This document shows positions 39,115-48,199 of a DNA stretch of 62,301 nt, one piece after another. The translations under genes were made by a program, and so were the position numbers. The DNA lies in the NCBI RefSeq assembly GCF_024714495.1, contig NZ_JAMZMJ010000022.1:1-62301 (forward strand), given 5' to 3'. A model generated the notes under the pieces. That model was not told the origin of the DNA. It did not search any database and saw only the letters and a list, made by a program, of their open reading frames with translations. This DNA comes from Marinoscillum pacificum. GTDB taxonomy: Bacteria > Bacteroidota > Bacteroidia > Cytophagales > Cyclobacteriaceae. Each line of letters starts with the position of its first letter. Position 1 is the stretch's first letter.

Positions 39115-40217
39115 GAGTAGTATCTCCCTTTCCATGAATACTTCCCAAAAATAGAAGCTATTCCTAAGAAAAATACGAAGAACGGATAAATAATCTCCAA
39201 CAGCAGGGATATCCAGACAACGTTGGATATTCTAAAAAATTGAGCTAAAGGGTGAGAAAAATACAATAAACTGATCCAACGTATCAATACAACTCCAAGA
39301 AAGGCCATTGGATAACCTCCTGCAAAAGACTCAATACCAGCCATGAACAAGGCCAGATAATTTAGAAAAACCAGCAAAGCCATCAGCTTGATAAAAATGC
39401 TTTTGTGGAATCGCCATTTGCTACTCCATCTAATTCGTTGGTTTAGCAACTCTCCAATACTTTGTTTAGCATCTGTAAACGCTACAGCTTCGGCAGATTT
39501 TAAAAAAGATACTTTATCTGGATACTTTCGATGGATCTTTTGAAGTAAGAATTCATCATCACCTGAAGGAATATTCTCGTTACCCAGGTATCCACTTACC
39601 TCTTGAAAAATCAACTTTTTATAGGATAAGTTCGCTCCGTTACACATAGTAGGATTACCTGATTTTAATGTAGCGGCACCTATTCCGATCAGGCAACTAA
39701 ATTCTAGTGATTGCAAACTAGTGAACAAGTTTCTAGATTCCATTTTTACAGGCCCAGTAACCATTACCGCATCAGAATTTGAATATTTAGAAGCATAAGC
39801 CCTGAGCCATTTATCACCAAACCGACAATCACCATCAGTTGTAATGATATGATCGTATTTAGACTCTGAAACACCAAATGTTATGGCGTTCTTCTTTCCG
39901 CCTTTATCGCCTGTATTAACTGATAGCAATTTCCAATCAAGAGAGTTGTTCTGAATATATGACTTTACGAGATTAAATGTGTTATCCTCTGACTGATCAT
40001 CTATGACTATAACCTCATAATGATCGCTGGGATAGTCCTGAGATTTAATGCACTCCAATAACTCAAGAATTTTTATCTCTTCGTTTCTAACTGGCACAAG
40101 GATAGAAAACCGAACAAATTGCGAGTCAATTTCGACTAATTCAGTCTCTGTCCAGTACCATCTACTCCAGGCCAGAAAAAGAATATATACAGCAGAAAAC
40201 GCAACAAATACGATCAT
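39111..40217 (-). CDS. Family 2 glycosyltransferase, membrane-bound
   Basis: 368 residues. An N-terminal membrane helix (IVFVAFSAVYILFLAW) is followed by a GT-A domain with ILVPVRNEE, VIDDQSEDNT, TTDGDCRF (the DxD-type metal site), SGDDEFLL and the processive-type QRIRW motif (about 257-261). Three or four C-terminal helices follow. It probably makes a surface polysaccharide or glycolipid. Its ATG overlaps the flippase-like stop by 4 bases. Confidence 0.9.
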   Translation of the reverse strand: MIVFVAFSAVYILFLAWSRWYWTETELVEIDSQFVRFSILVPVRNEEIKILELLECIKSQDYPSDHYEVIVIDDQSEDNTFNLVKSYIQNNSLDWKLLSVNTGDKGGKKNAITFGVSESKYDHIITTDGDCRFGDKWLRAYASKYSNSDAVMVTGPVKMESRNLFTSLQSLEFSCLIGIGAATLKSGNPTMCNGANLSYKKLIFQEVSGYLGNENIPSGDDEFLLQKIHRKYPDKVSFLKSAEAVAFTDAKQSIGELLNQRIRWSSKWRFHKSIFIKLMALLVFLNYLALFMAGIESFAGGYPMAFLGVVLIRWISLLYFSHPLAQFFRISNVVWISLLLEIIYPFFVFFLGIASIFGKYSWKGRYYS

Positions 40218-41080
40218 TGCGCAATGTTAAGTTTTAATTTGAAAATGAAAAACGCTCCAACAATTGATGGAATCACGGTATTAATCAACCAAATCAACAA
40301 ACATGGAACCAGTATTAGCGTTGGGACATCTAAAAATCTTTCGAAGTAAATCAATGCACTCGCTTCACGAACGCCAAAATTCCCAAAGATGGATGGCACT
40401 ATACTCCTAAAAAAAAACACCCAGCCAACACCTCCAAAAATTGATTCTACCGATAAGGCAGGAATTACAGCCCATATTATTAAGGCGAATTGAATAGTGA
40501 AAACGAAATACCTGAAAAAAGTGAGGCCAACAACTCGTCGAAAATTCTTCAGGTGACTTTTATTATAAATCCTTCGCACACCTATTAACAAAAGAAGTAA
40601 CCCAAGAGCAATCAAAAAATAATACACGTCCGACAAGCCAAAATATTGGATTAACGCAAATCCTCCATATGCAGAAGTGATTCCAACAGAAATCACTCGA
40701 GTTAACATAAGTGCGATGCCTGACTGTTTATAGTTTTTGACATTCGCTAGTCTACCGCCTATATCTCCCAGCGTAAATGGGAAGACCCAATTCAAAGCTA
40801 AACCTGATAAAACCGCATACATCCCTTGCTTGAAACTCAACTCCTCATTAGCGACCGAAAATCTCCATTTTTGAATCTCCAAAAACCAATTCAATGGCAT
40901 GAGCAACAGCATCACTCCTAAAACAATCAAAATATGAGAATCAAGCAATAACTTTAAAGGAGGATATTCACTTGAGCTAAGCTTGCTCCCAACAAACCAA
41001 AGACAAGAGACCGTCACCATTATTTTCAGAAGCCAGAAGAACTTTTCTTTATATCTCACAGGGTTATCGCTAATTTGCAT
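40214..41080 (-). CDS. Flippase-like membrane protein (LPG synthase TM region / UPF0104)
   Basis: 288 residues from the ATG at 41080; an ATG at 41101 would overlap ruvC. It has about eight hydrophobic helices with LNWVFPFTLGDIGGRLANV and the re-entrant SIFGNFGVREASAL motif, both features of the lysylphosphatidylglycerol-synthase membrane domain family. The soluble synthase domain is absent, so a lipid flippase or glycolipid role is more likely. It heads the operon and is divergent from ruvC, with starts only 2 bp apart. Confidence 0.85.
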   Translation of the reverse strand: MQISDNPVRYKEKFFWLLKIMVTVSCLWFVGSKLSSSEYPPLKLLLDSHILIVLGVMLLLMPLNWFLEIQKWRFSVANEELSFKQGMYAVLSGLALNWVFPFTLGDIGGRLANVKNYKQSGIALMLTRVISVGITSAYGGFALIQYFGLSDVYYFLIALGLLLLLIGVRRIYNKSHLKNFRRVVGLTFFRYFVFTIQFALIIWAVIPALSVESIFGGVGWVFFFRSIVPSIFGNFGVREASALIYFERFLDVPTLILVPCLLIWLINTVIPSIVGAFFIFKLKLNIAQ

Positions 41081-41082
41081 GA

Positions 41083-41646
41083 ATGTCTGCAGTTGCTTCA
41101 TCAGAGAAAATCATATTGGGTATTGATCCCGGAACAACAGTAATGGGATATGGACTGATCAAAGTTAAGAAGCAAAACGTTAGTCTGCTTCAATTTGGAG
41201 TCATCCACTTAAGTAAATACTCAGGACATGAACTAAAGCTCAAGAAAATATTTGAGCGAATACTTAGCTTGATTGATGATTACCATCCTGACGAAGTAGC
41301 ACTGGAAGCTCCATTTTTTGGTAAAAACGTACAATCAATGCTCAAATTAGGGCGTGCTCAAGGGGTTGCTATGGCAGCCGCACTTTCAAGAGAAATACCA
41401 ATTACCGAATATGCTCCAAAAAAGGTGAAGCAATCTGTAACCGGCAATGGTAATGCATCAAAAGAACAAGTGGCAGCCATGCTGAAAAACCTATTAAAAA
41501 TGCCTGACCAACAAAATATAATGCTTGATGCTACAGATGCATTAGGTGTTGCCATGTGTCATTATTATCAAGGAGGTGGTAAGGCTAAGGCTAGCTATAA
41601 AAGTTGGAATGCCTTCTTAAGTGAGAACCCTGGAAGGGTTAAATAA
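41083..41646 (+). CDS. ruvC: Holliday junction endonuclease RuvC
   Basis: 187 residues. Catalytic acids are visible at D15 (ILGIDPGTT), E75 (VALEAPFF) and D149/D152 (MLDATDALGVAMCH). LKLGRAQGVAMAA and the basic YAPKKVKQSVTGNG loop are also typical. It cuts Holliday junctions with RuvAB, which are not in this window. The promoter must lie within the start of the divergent flippase-like gene. Confidence 0.97.
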   Translation: MSAVASSEKIILGIDPGTTVMGYGLIKVKKQNVSLLQFGVIHLSKYSGHELKLKKIFERILSLIDDYHPDEVALEAPFFGKNVQSMLKLGRAQGVAMAAALSREIPITEYAPKKVKQSVTGNGNASKEQVAAMLKNLLKMPDQQNIMLDATDALGVAMCHYYQGGGKAKASYKSWNAFLSENPGRVK

Positions 41647-41734
41647 CCGTCCCAACATCTTGAAATATTAAAATTTAATACCCTTAAAGTGGTATTTTCA
41701 TTCAATTAAATTGCAACAAACACTCATAAGTTGA

Positions 41735-41742
41735 TATCTTTA
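41735..41742 (+). promoter_or_regulatory. Possible promoter (-7 element) of the TIGR03032 gene
   Basis: TATCTTTA, with TTGC about 20 bp upstream (41711), roughly fits the Bacteroidota TTTG-N20-TAnnTTTG arrangement. The start of transcription would then fall at or very near the ATG at 41749, giving an almost leaderless message. Confidence 0.35.
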
Positions 41743-41748
41743 TTGACT

Positions 41749-42819
41749 ATGAGTAGTCCCGCCCCGCCATTTAGCTATACGTTTAGTCATAACGTACCTG
41801 AGCTGTTAAAAGCCCTGAACATTTCATTAGCAATAAGCACTTACCAAACTGGTAAGGTGGTAATCTTTTCACCAAAGGATGATAGTTCACTTGTGCAGTT
41901 ACCAAGGAACTTCGAAAGACCAATGGGAATGGCTGTTAGAAACAATAACATAGCCATTGCATTAAAAGATCAAGTGATCATTGCTGCCAATGCTCCTGGA
42001 ATGGCGCCAAATTATCCAGCCAACCCCAATACATATGATTCTTTGTTCATTCCGCGAGCCAGCTTTTATACAGGAGTTTTAGACATCCATGACCTGGCCT
42101 GGACTAATAAAGGTTTGATCACAGTTAACACCTCTTTTTCATGCCTTTCTTCAGTGAGTTACCAGTTTAGCTTTGAACCGATATGGAAACCTAAGTTCAT
42201 CACAGAGCTCTATCCTGAAGATAGATGTCACCTGAATGGTATCGCTGTAGATAATGGTACTCCTAAATACGTAACTGCCTTAGGATCTGGAAACACTAAA
42301 CTTAGCTGGAAAGAAAACATGCTTAACGGTGGTGTACTTATAGACATTGAAAGCAATGAAATAATATTATCGGAATTACCTGTCCCTCATTCTCCACGAT
42401 GCTACGAAGATGGAACATATGCACTTCTTAGTGCAGAAGGAAAAGTTGTAAAAATCAATCCTGAAGCAGGTACATATGACGAGGTTTCCCAAATCAATGG
42501 TTTCTTGCGAGGCATGGATAGAATTGGAGATTATTTGTTTGTAGCAAGTTCTAAATTAAGAGAAGGCTCTTCCTTATTTAAAGATGCCCCTATTGCTAAA
42601 ACAAAAACTTTCTGTGGGATTTCTATTATTTATATTCCCACTGGAAAACAGGTTGGCTTTATACAATACCAAAATACAGTGGATGAACTATTTGAGGTTA
42701 AAGTTCTTCCTAACACCATCAGACCTAATCTTTTAAACCTTGATAAGGAACTACATCTAACGAGTGTTTCTACCAGAGAGAATGTATTCTGGCAAGAAGC
42801 TCAACCCCAAACAAGCTAA
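41749..42819 (+). CDS. TIGR03032-family protein (beta-propeller-like)
   Basis: 356 residues from the ATG at 41749; a TTG at 41731 is also in frame. The sequence matches the TIGR03032 family: SNPP-type start with FSYTFSHNVPELL, LAISTYQTGKVV, RPMGMAV, DIHDLAWT, SCLSSV and CHLNGIAV. The repeated short strand blocks suggest a beta-propeller. No signal peptide is visible. The next gene starts 10 bp after its stop, so the two are probably co-transcribed; members of this family are often found beside very large secreted proteins. Confidence 0.8.
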   Translation: MSSPAPPFSYTFSHNVPELLKALNISLAISTYQTGKVVIFSPKDDSSLVQLPRNFERPMGMAVRNNNIAIALKDQVIIAANAPGMAPNYPANPNTYDSLFIPRASFYTGVLDIHDLAWTNKGLITVNTSFSCLSSVSYQFSFEPIWKPKFITELYPEDRCHLNGIAVDNGTPKYVTALGSGNTKLSWKENMLNGGVLIDIESNEIILSELPVPHSPRCYEDGTYALLSAEGKVVKINPEAGTYDEVSQINGFLRGMDRIGDYLFVASSKLREGSSLFKDAPIAKTKTFCGISIIYIPTGKQVGFIQYQNTVDELFEVKVLPNTIRPNLLNLDKELHLTSVSTRENVFWQEAQPQTS

Positions 42820-42829
42820 ATCGCCGCAT

Positions 42830-45800
42830 ATGAAACCAGAGCTACAAAACATTATCAAAGAACGCCAGCATAGCACGTACCAAAAACTTCGTGGACGTTT
42901 CTTGAAATCAATGAAATCAGGAACCTTTCAAGAGAAGAGTTCCAAACGAAAACATCGATTAGTTGAAAAACTTAAACACCTCGAGGAACAGTTAGGGTTC
43001 AAATCAACTCCTAAGCTTAAGCATTGGGCAATGGCTGTTGCTTTAGGGTTTGTAACGGTAATAGCCAATGGGCAGGATACAGATACCTCAAAAAAAACAG
43101 GAATACTCGGGAGAAGAGAGGTTCGCGCAAAATCAACACCTTTATCCAACGTTCCTAAAGTGAGCAATGTGGCCGAAATCGCCCTTTTTGAATCTCAAGA
43201 TTTCTTTGGGGATCCGCTCATGGAAGACGGGGTATATCTTCATGGTGATATGGATGGTGATGGAGATGAGGATCTTGTAGTTTTTAATTATTCAGGCACT
43301 CTTGACATGTTACAAAATGATGGAGCTGGGAATTTTGACAACAGAATTGTAATAAGCAATGTATCAAGCAATTACCTTGACAACACTTTAATTACAGATA
43401 TAGATGCTGATGGAGACCTGGACCTGTTAGCTCTTAACAGCTCTTATGACTCCTATGGAACCCCTACCTTAGAAATTCATACCTATTTAAATGATGGTAC
43501 GGGCTTACTCTCAAGTACTTCACAGACAATAGCAGATATTGGAGCTAACAACGATTTCGAAATTGTAGATATTAATGGAGACGGAAATTCAGACATAATT
43601 ACCGGCTCATATTCTCCTCAAAATGGAAGTTCGGTCATCACCCTGATAAATGACGGAACAGGATCCTTTTCGCTAGGCTCTTCTATTGGCAGCAGCACCG
43701 AGTTTATATTGGGTGATTTTGACGGTGATAGTGACCTTGATATAGTAGTGAGCGACTATTTCGTCCGGGTTTATACTAATGATGGAAGTGGTGGATTTGC
43801 TCCGGCAAACTATATCCTGAATGACGCCATATCCAATGCCTATTTCGAACAAGGCGATGCTGGAGACTTAGATGGGAATGGCACTGACGACATAGTTTTA
43901 TCCTATTATAACTCAGGGGTTGTTGTCCTATACAATACCGAAGGTACGGGAATCTTTGACATTCCCGATACATTAATACAAAACAATGTTACCACAGATT
44001 TTGCAAGAAGAGCATACCTTGAACATCTTATTGACATTGATAAAGATGGAGATTTAGACATTGTATACAAGGAAGAGTATCGGAACTACCTGCTCTTTGA
44101 AGAGAGTGATTCCTTCACAGCACTTTACAATGATGGTATAGGCACATTTACCCCCAGCCAACTACCAATTACGACTAATGGAGGCTCAATAGACGCATTA
44201 TCCATCTTCGATGTAGATGGCGATTCAGACCTGGATCTTATTGCTTCAAATTATTTTGACATTGTTGTGTATAAGAACACGGCTCAAACGTTCACATTAT
44301 TCAGAGATGACTTCACAACCGTTTTTTATGGACTAAGGAACAAATTTGTTGACATTGACAATGATGACGACCTAGATGTTATTATCTCAGGCACACCGGC
44401 AGTTTTCGAAAACGATGGCAAAGGTAACTTGACTATTAAACAAGACTTATTCCGTGATTTCAACGCCCCGTTGGGATATGCCCTGGTTGTTGGTGATTTT
44501 GACTCTGATGGTGACATTGATATGATGTTAGGAGACATTGATGGCTTCCAGTCCAATCTAACTCTTTGGACCAATGATGGTACCGGCACATTTACTGAAG
44601 GCACACCAATTTCCTTAACTGGAGAAGTCTTTCAAACAGAAGTGGCTGATCTGGATGGGGATGGAGATCTGGATATAGTTACCATTTCTGAATATTTAGA
44701 AGGAACATATTACTTAATGACCCATTTCAATGAAGGCGGTGTATTTACTACAAACCAAACGCAATTCATCAATCAAGAAATAAAAAATGAACTGCAGCTA
44801 GTGGATATTGATGGAGATGGCGATATGGACATTATTTCAGGAGGCTCTAATGGAGTGGTGATCATTACCAATGATGCTGGCACTTTAGCTTCAACTCCAA
44901 CCACCTATCTTGATGGAATTGGTGGAGAATTTGACAAATTGATTATTGGTGATATTGATGCAGACTCTGATCTGGATATTATAGCTTTAAATAGCTACAT
45001 ATCTGGTGGAGCACCTCACTATTTACTTACAAATGATGGTTTAGGTGTTTTTTCATCTGAAGTACTTCCATTTAGCCCAACTGCATACTATGGAGGAAAA
45101 ATAGCTGACTTTGATCTAGATGGTGATGTTGATATACTGATCTTAGGCGGTGAAGAGTATGAAGATGAATTTTGGGCAAATGATGGTGCTGGAGCATTTA
45201 CGTTAGCTGGTACTCTTGGAACATCATCATACGATGCAGACTATGGAGATATTGATGGAGATGGAGATTTAGATATTATAGCGCTTCAATACTATGCAGG
45301 CTCGCATTTAATACTTAACACAACAAACGAACCAGTTTTAATCCCAACTATTGCCGGATCAATCCTGTACAATGATGCTCCTGTAACTGATGGACAAGTG
45401 GTATTGTATCAAATGTCTGTTGGTCCATTTGTACCTGTTGACACTGTAGCTATAGTAGATGGAGCTTTCTCATTTGAAGATGTAGCAGATGGAGCTTATA
45501 TATTGGAGACTAAAGCTGACCCAACATTATACCCGGATGCCTTACCTACTTATGGATCCACTGGAGAACCAAGCTGGACTCTAGCAGACACTATATTCTT
45601 CGCTGAAAGTCTGGATCCAACTACTATAATCATTAGCACTTTCGTACCCCCATCGGTCGAAGATGGAGCCTTGTTGAGTGCCTCTGTAAGCAATACCATA
45701 TCAGCGGACTTAAATGAAGCAATTCCGTTAGTGATTTCAAGATCAGACACGGAAAACGGGACATATATCCCGTATGATTATAAAGAAACGGATGCTTCAG

Positions 45801-47698
45801 GCAATATTGACTTTGGGGCTATTGGCACCGGTTTTTATAGCGCAGAGCTCGCTTACCCTGGATTAATAAGTCCTGAGTTGGTATTTGAAGTAGCTGATGC
45901 TAACCTGCTAGATGAATATGTTCTTGATGCAACAATTTCATTTACAAGTATAGAAATTACTACGACAATTATTACTCCGTCCAATACGATTACAAAAGGA
46001 GATTCCACAGCATTAGTTAGACTTTACAACAACTTAGGAGGACCTGAATGGGCAAACGCAGACACCAATGGATGGTTATCAACAACAGCTGACTCCTGGG
46101 CTGGAGTTACCATCGATGCTGACAAAAGAGTTTCAAAGTTAGATTTAGCTGAAAATAATCTCGTTGGAAAATTCCCAGCATTAGAAGAACTAGATCAACT
46201 GGATACGCTTATAATTAACAATAATGACCTTGGAACAAATGCTATCGATTCATTAGGGTTCAACTTTAGCCTTATTTATCTTGATGCCTCTTCCAACAAT
46301 CTGGATACAATTCCAAATTTCGGTCTTTTTGAGTTGATGACCTATCTGGATGTGAGCAATAACAATCTCACATTTGAAGAGCTCGTGCCTAATGCTGCTA
46401 TTGCCAATTACACTTACACCGAACAAGCAATAATTGGACAAGCAAAGAGTGATACACTTGCAGCAGGTAGCTCAATTGAAATTTCCGTGCCTGATCTTGG
46501 AGTTGGCACTGTTTATCAATGGAAATTTGGCAAATTAATACCAGGACAAAACATCAACACTGATGTTGTTGAGTTGGCGGGTCAAGTAAACAGAAACCTT
46601 CTCATTGAGAATATCAATTTTGACAACCAGGGAACCTATATCCTAACAGCAACACACCCATCAGTTCCAGAACTTACGCTTATTAGCGAGCCGCTCAATG
46701 TATGGGCAAAAACGAATTTGTTTGGTGCAATAACTACGGCAGGCAATCCACTAACCGATGGCGATGTAATTATATTAAGATTAACGCCTTCAGGGCCTTT
46801 TGTAGCGGAAGACACCGTTGAATTATCGACCACTGGTACTTACGAATTTTCTGATGTAATACTCGGAGATTTCCTTATCAATGTTAAGCCAAATAGAGAG
46901 GTCTTTGAAAACACGATTCAAACCTATTACATCAAAGAACAGGATTACGAAGATGCTGACACGTTAAAATTGAGACAGGAGACAACTGGAGTAAATATAG
47001 AAATGATTGTCTTTACACCTCCTACTACTACTCCACCTCCTTCACAAGCAAAATCTATCACAGGAATAGTTGAAACCAATTTTCAAGAGGATGGAACAGA
47101 CAATAACGGCAATCGTATTGATGCACGTCGAAAGGTTAAACGTGCAGCATGTAGTGTCAGACGTTTTGTTCCAAAAGGAAGAACTACTCAAGAAGGTGAC
47201 TTTGTTCTTTATGCTTATGTAGAGTCTAATGACAATGGTGAATTCCAATTTACAAACCTAGAAGCCGGTACTTATCGATTGAGAATCGAATATCCTGGTG
47301 TTCCTATGGATGAAGATTCTGATGTAGAGTTTGTATTAGAAGGATCCAATGTGACCGGATACTCGGTGTTAGCAACAGTTACAGAGGATGGGATTTTTGT
47401 AGAAAGTTCTCCTGTACTAGGCACACCGTCTCCTTTCCTGAATGAAATAAAAGTTTATCCGAACCCAGTCAAAGAGACAGCACAGCTGAGGTATACTGTC
47501 AATAGAAAAATAAGTAGCCTTAACTTCAAGTTGCTTTCTATCGATGGAAAAATAATCTCCAATGGCTCATTAGGAACAAAGACCGGAACCTATGATTTGA
47601 AATTAAACACTGAAAATCTAGATCCGGGCATCTACTTTGTCAACCTATACGATACGGAACGAAACTTCAGCTATCAGGTAAAACTTATTAAAGAATAA
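42830..47698 (+). CDS. Giant T9SS-secreted FG-GAP/VCBS repeat protein
   Basis: 1622 residues from the ATG at 42830. An unusually long basic N-terminus (about 63 residues) precedes the hydrophobic export segment HWAMAVALGFVTVIANGQ (64-82). About a dozen FG-GAP/VCBS calcium repeats of the form DIDGDGDLDI span roughly 120-860 and probably fold as propellers. After them come carboxypeptidase-regulatory-like domains, an LRR-like segment (about 1100-1200), an Ig-like part and, at the end, a T9SS type A domain (KVYPNPVKETAQLRY). It should be secreted across the outer membrane and bind calcium; adhesion or gliding is likely but unproven. Confidence 0.9.
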   Translation: MKPELQNIIKERQHSTYQKLRGRFLKSMKSGTFQEKSSKRKHRLVEKLKHLEEQLGFKSTPKLKHWAMAVALGFVTVIANGQDTDTSKKTGILGRREVRAKSTPLSNVPKVSNVAEIALFESQDFFGDPLMEDGVYLHGDMDGDGDEDLVVFNYSGTLDMLQNDGAGNFDNRIVISNVSSNYLDNTLITDIDADGDLDLLALNSSYDSYGTPTLEIHTYLNDGTGLLSSTSQTIADIGANNDFEIVDINGDGNSDIITGSYSPQNGSSVITLINDGTGSFSLGSSIGSSTEFILGDFDGDSDLDIVVSDYFVRVYTNDGSGGFAPANYILNDAISNAYFEQGDAGDLDGNGTDDIVLSYYNSGVVVLYNTEGTGIFDIPDTLIQNNVTTDFARRAYLEHLIDIDKDGDLDIVYKEEYRNYLLFEESDSFTALYNDGIGTFTPSQLPITTNGGSIDALSIFDVDGDSDLDLIASNYFDIVVYKNTAQTFTLFRDDFTTVFYGLRNKFVDIDNDDDLDVIISGTPAVFENDGKGNLTIKQDLFRDFNAPLGYALVVGDFDSDGDIDMMLGDIDGFQSNLTLWTNDGTGTFTEGTPISLTGEVFQTEVADLDGDGDLDIVTISEYLEGTYYLMTHFNEGGVFTTNQTQFINQEIKNELQLVDIDGDGDMDIISGGSNGVVIITNDAGTLASTPTTYLDGIGGEFDKLIIGDIDADSDLDIIALNSYISGGAPHYLLTNDGLGVFSSEVLPFSPTAYYGGKIADFDLDGDVDILILGGEEYEDEFWANDGAGAFTLAGTLGTSSYDADYGDIDGDGDLDIIALQYYAGSHLILNTTNEPVLIPTIAGSILYNDAPVTDGQVVLYQMSVGPFVPVDTVAIVDGAFSFEDVADGAYILETKADPTLYPDALPTYGSTGEPSWTLADTIFFAESLDPTTIIISTFVPPSVEDGALLSASVSNTISADLNEAIPLVISRSDTENGTYIPYDYKETDASGNIDFGAIGTGFYSAELAYPGLISPELVFEVADANLLDEYVLDATISFTSIEITTTIITPSNTITKGDSTALVRLYNNLGGPEWANADTNGWLSTTADSWAGVTIDADKRVSKLDLAENNLVGKFPALEELDQLDTLIINNNDLGTNAIDSLGFNFSLIYLDASSNNLDTIPNFGLFELMTYLDVSNNNLTFEELVPNAAIANYTYTEQAIIGQAKSDTLAAGSSIEISVPDLGVGTVYQWKFGKLIPGQNINTDVVELAGQVNRNLLIENINFDNQGTYILTATHPSVPELTLISEPLNVWAKTNLFGAITTAGNPLTDGDVIILRLTPSGPFVAEDTVELSTTGTYEFSDVILGDFLINVKPNREVFENTIQTYYIKEQDYEDADTLKLRQETTGVNIEMIVFTPPTTTPPPSQAKSITGIVETNFQEDGTDNNGNRIDARRKVKRAACSVRRFVPKGRTTQEGDFVLYAYVESNDNGEFQFTNLEAGTYRLRIEYPGVPMDEDSDVEFVLEGSNVTGYSVLATVTEDGIFVESSPVLGTPSPFLNEIKVYPNPVKETAQLRYTVNRKISSLNFKLLSIDGKIISNGSLGTKTGTYDLKLNTENLDPGIYFVNLYDTERNFSYQVKLIKE

Positions 47699-47723
47699 CC
47701 CACAATAATTCAATTAATTACTG

Positions 47724-47754
47724 AAAGCATCCGTCAGTTGGCGGATGCTTTTTT
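47724..47754 (+). terminator. Rho-independent terminator after the FG-GAP gene
   Basis: The stem is AAAGCATCCG/CGGATGCTTT with an 8-nt loop, followed by six Ts. The core differs from the ald terminator (14689-14714) at only three positions over 31 bases. Confidence 0.9.
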
Positions 47755-47838
47755 ATTCTCCAATGATTTAGATCATATGCGATTTACATAAGTCAGCAAC
47801 TGATTTTTATATATTCGCGCACATTTAATCCTAAAGTG

Positions 47839-48192
47839 ATGTCAGAAGAATTTGCTCCGTGCCCAAAATGTAGCTCACCCTATACATACCCTACCGGCAT
47901 ATTACTAGCTTGTCCTGAATGTGGCCACGAATGGAACCCTGAAGAAACAACCACTGAAGAAGATACTGTTTCAGAAGAAAATGTCGTAAAAGACGCCAAC
48001 GGAAACATTCTTCAGGATGGTGATGCTGTAGTTGTGGTTAAAGACCTACCTGTAAAAGGAGCTCCGAAACCAATCAAAGCTGGCACTAAAGTGAAAAGTA
48101 TCCGATTGGTAGATGGTGATCACAACATCGATTGTAAAATTGATGGATTTGGATCTATGGCATTAAAATCAGAGTTTGTGCGCAAAGCGTAA
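47839..48192 (+). CDS. yjdM: YjdM/PhnA-family zinc-ribbon protein
   Basis: 117 residues from the ATG at 47839; a GTG at 47836 is in frame. The N-terminal zinc ribbon has CPKC (about 7-10) and CPEC (about 26-29). The C-terminal beta-rich domain has [15 protein letters not shown] and [14 protein letters not shown], as in YjdM (formerly PhnA). The family was once linked to phosphonate use; its real role is uncertain. The next gene is convergent, 7 bp away. Confidence 0.92.
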   Translation: MSEEFAPCPKCSSPYTYPTGILLACPECGHEWNPEETTTEEDTVSEENVVKDANGNILQDGDAVVVVKDLPVKGAPKPIKAGTKVKSIRLVDGDHNIDCKIDGFGSMALKSEFVRKA

Positions 48193-48199
48193 TAAATCG

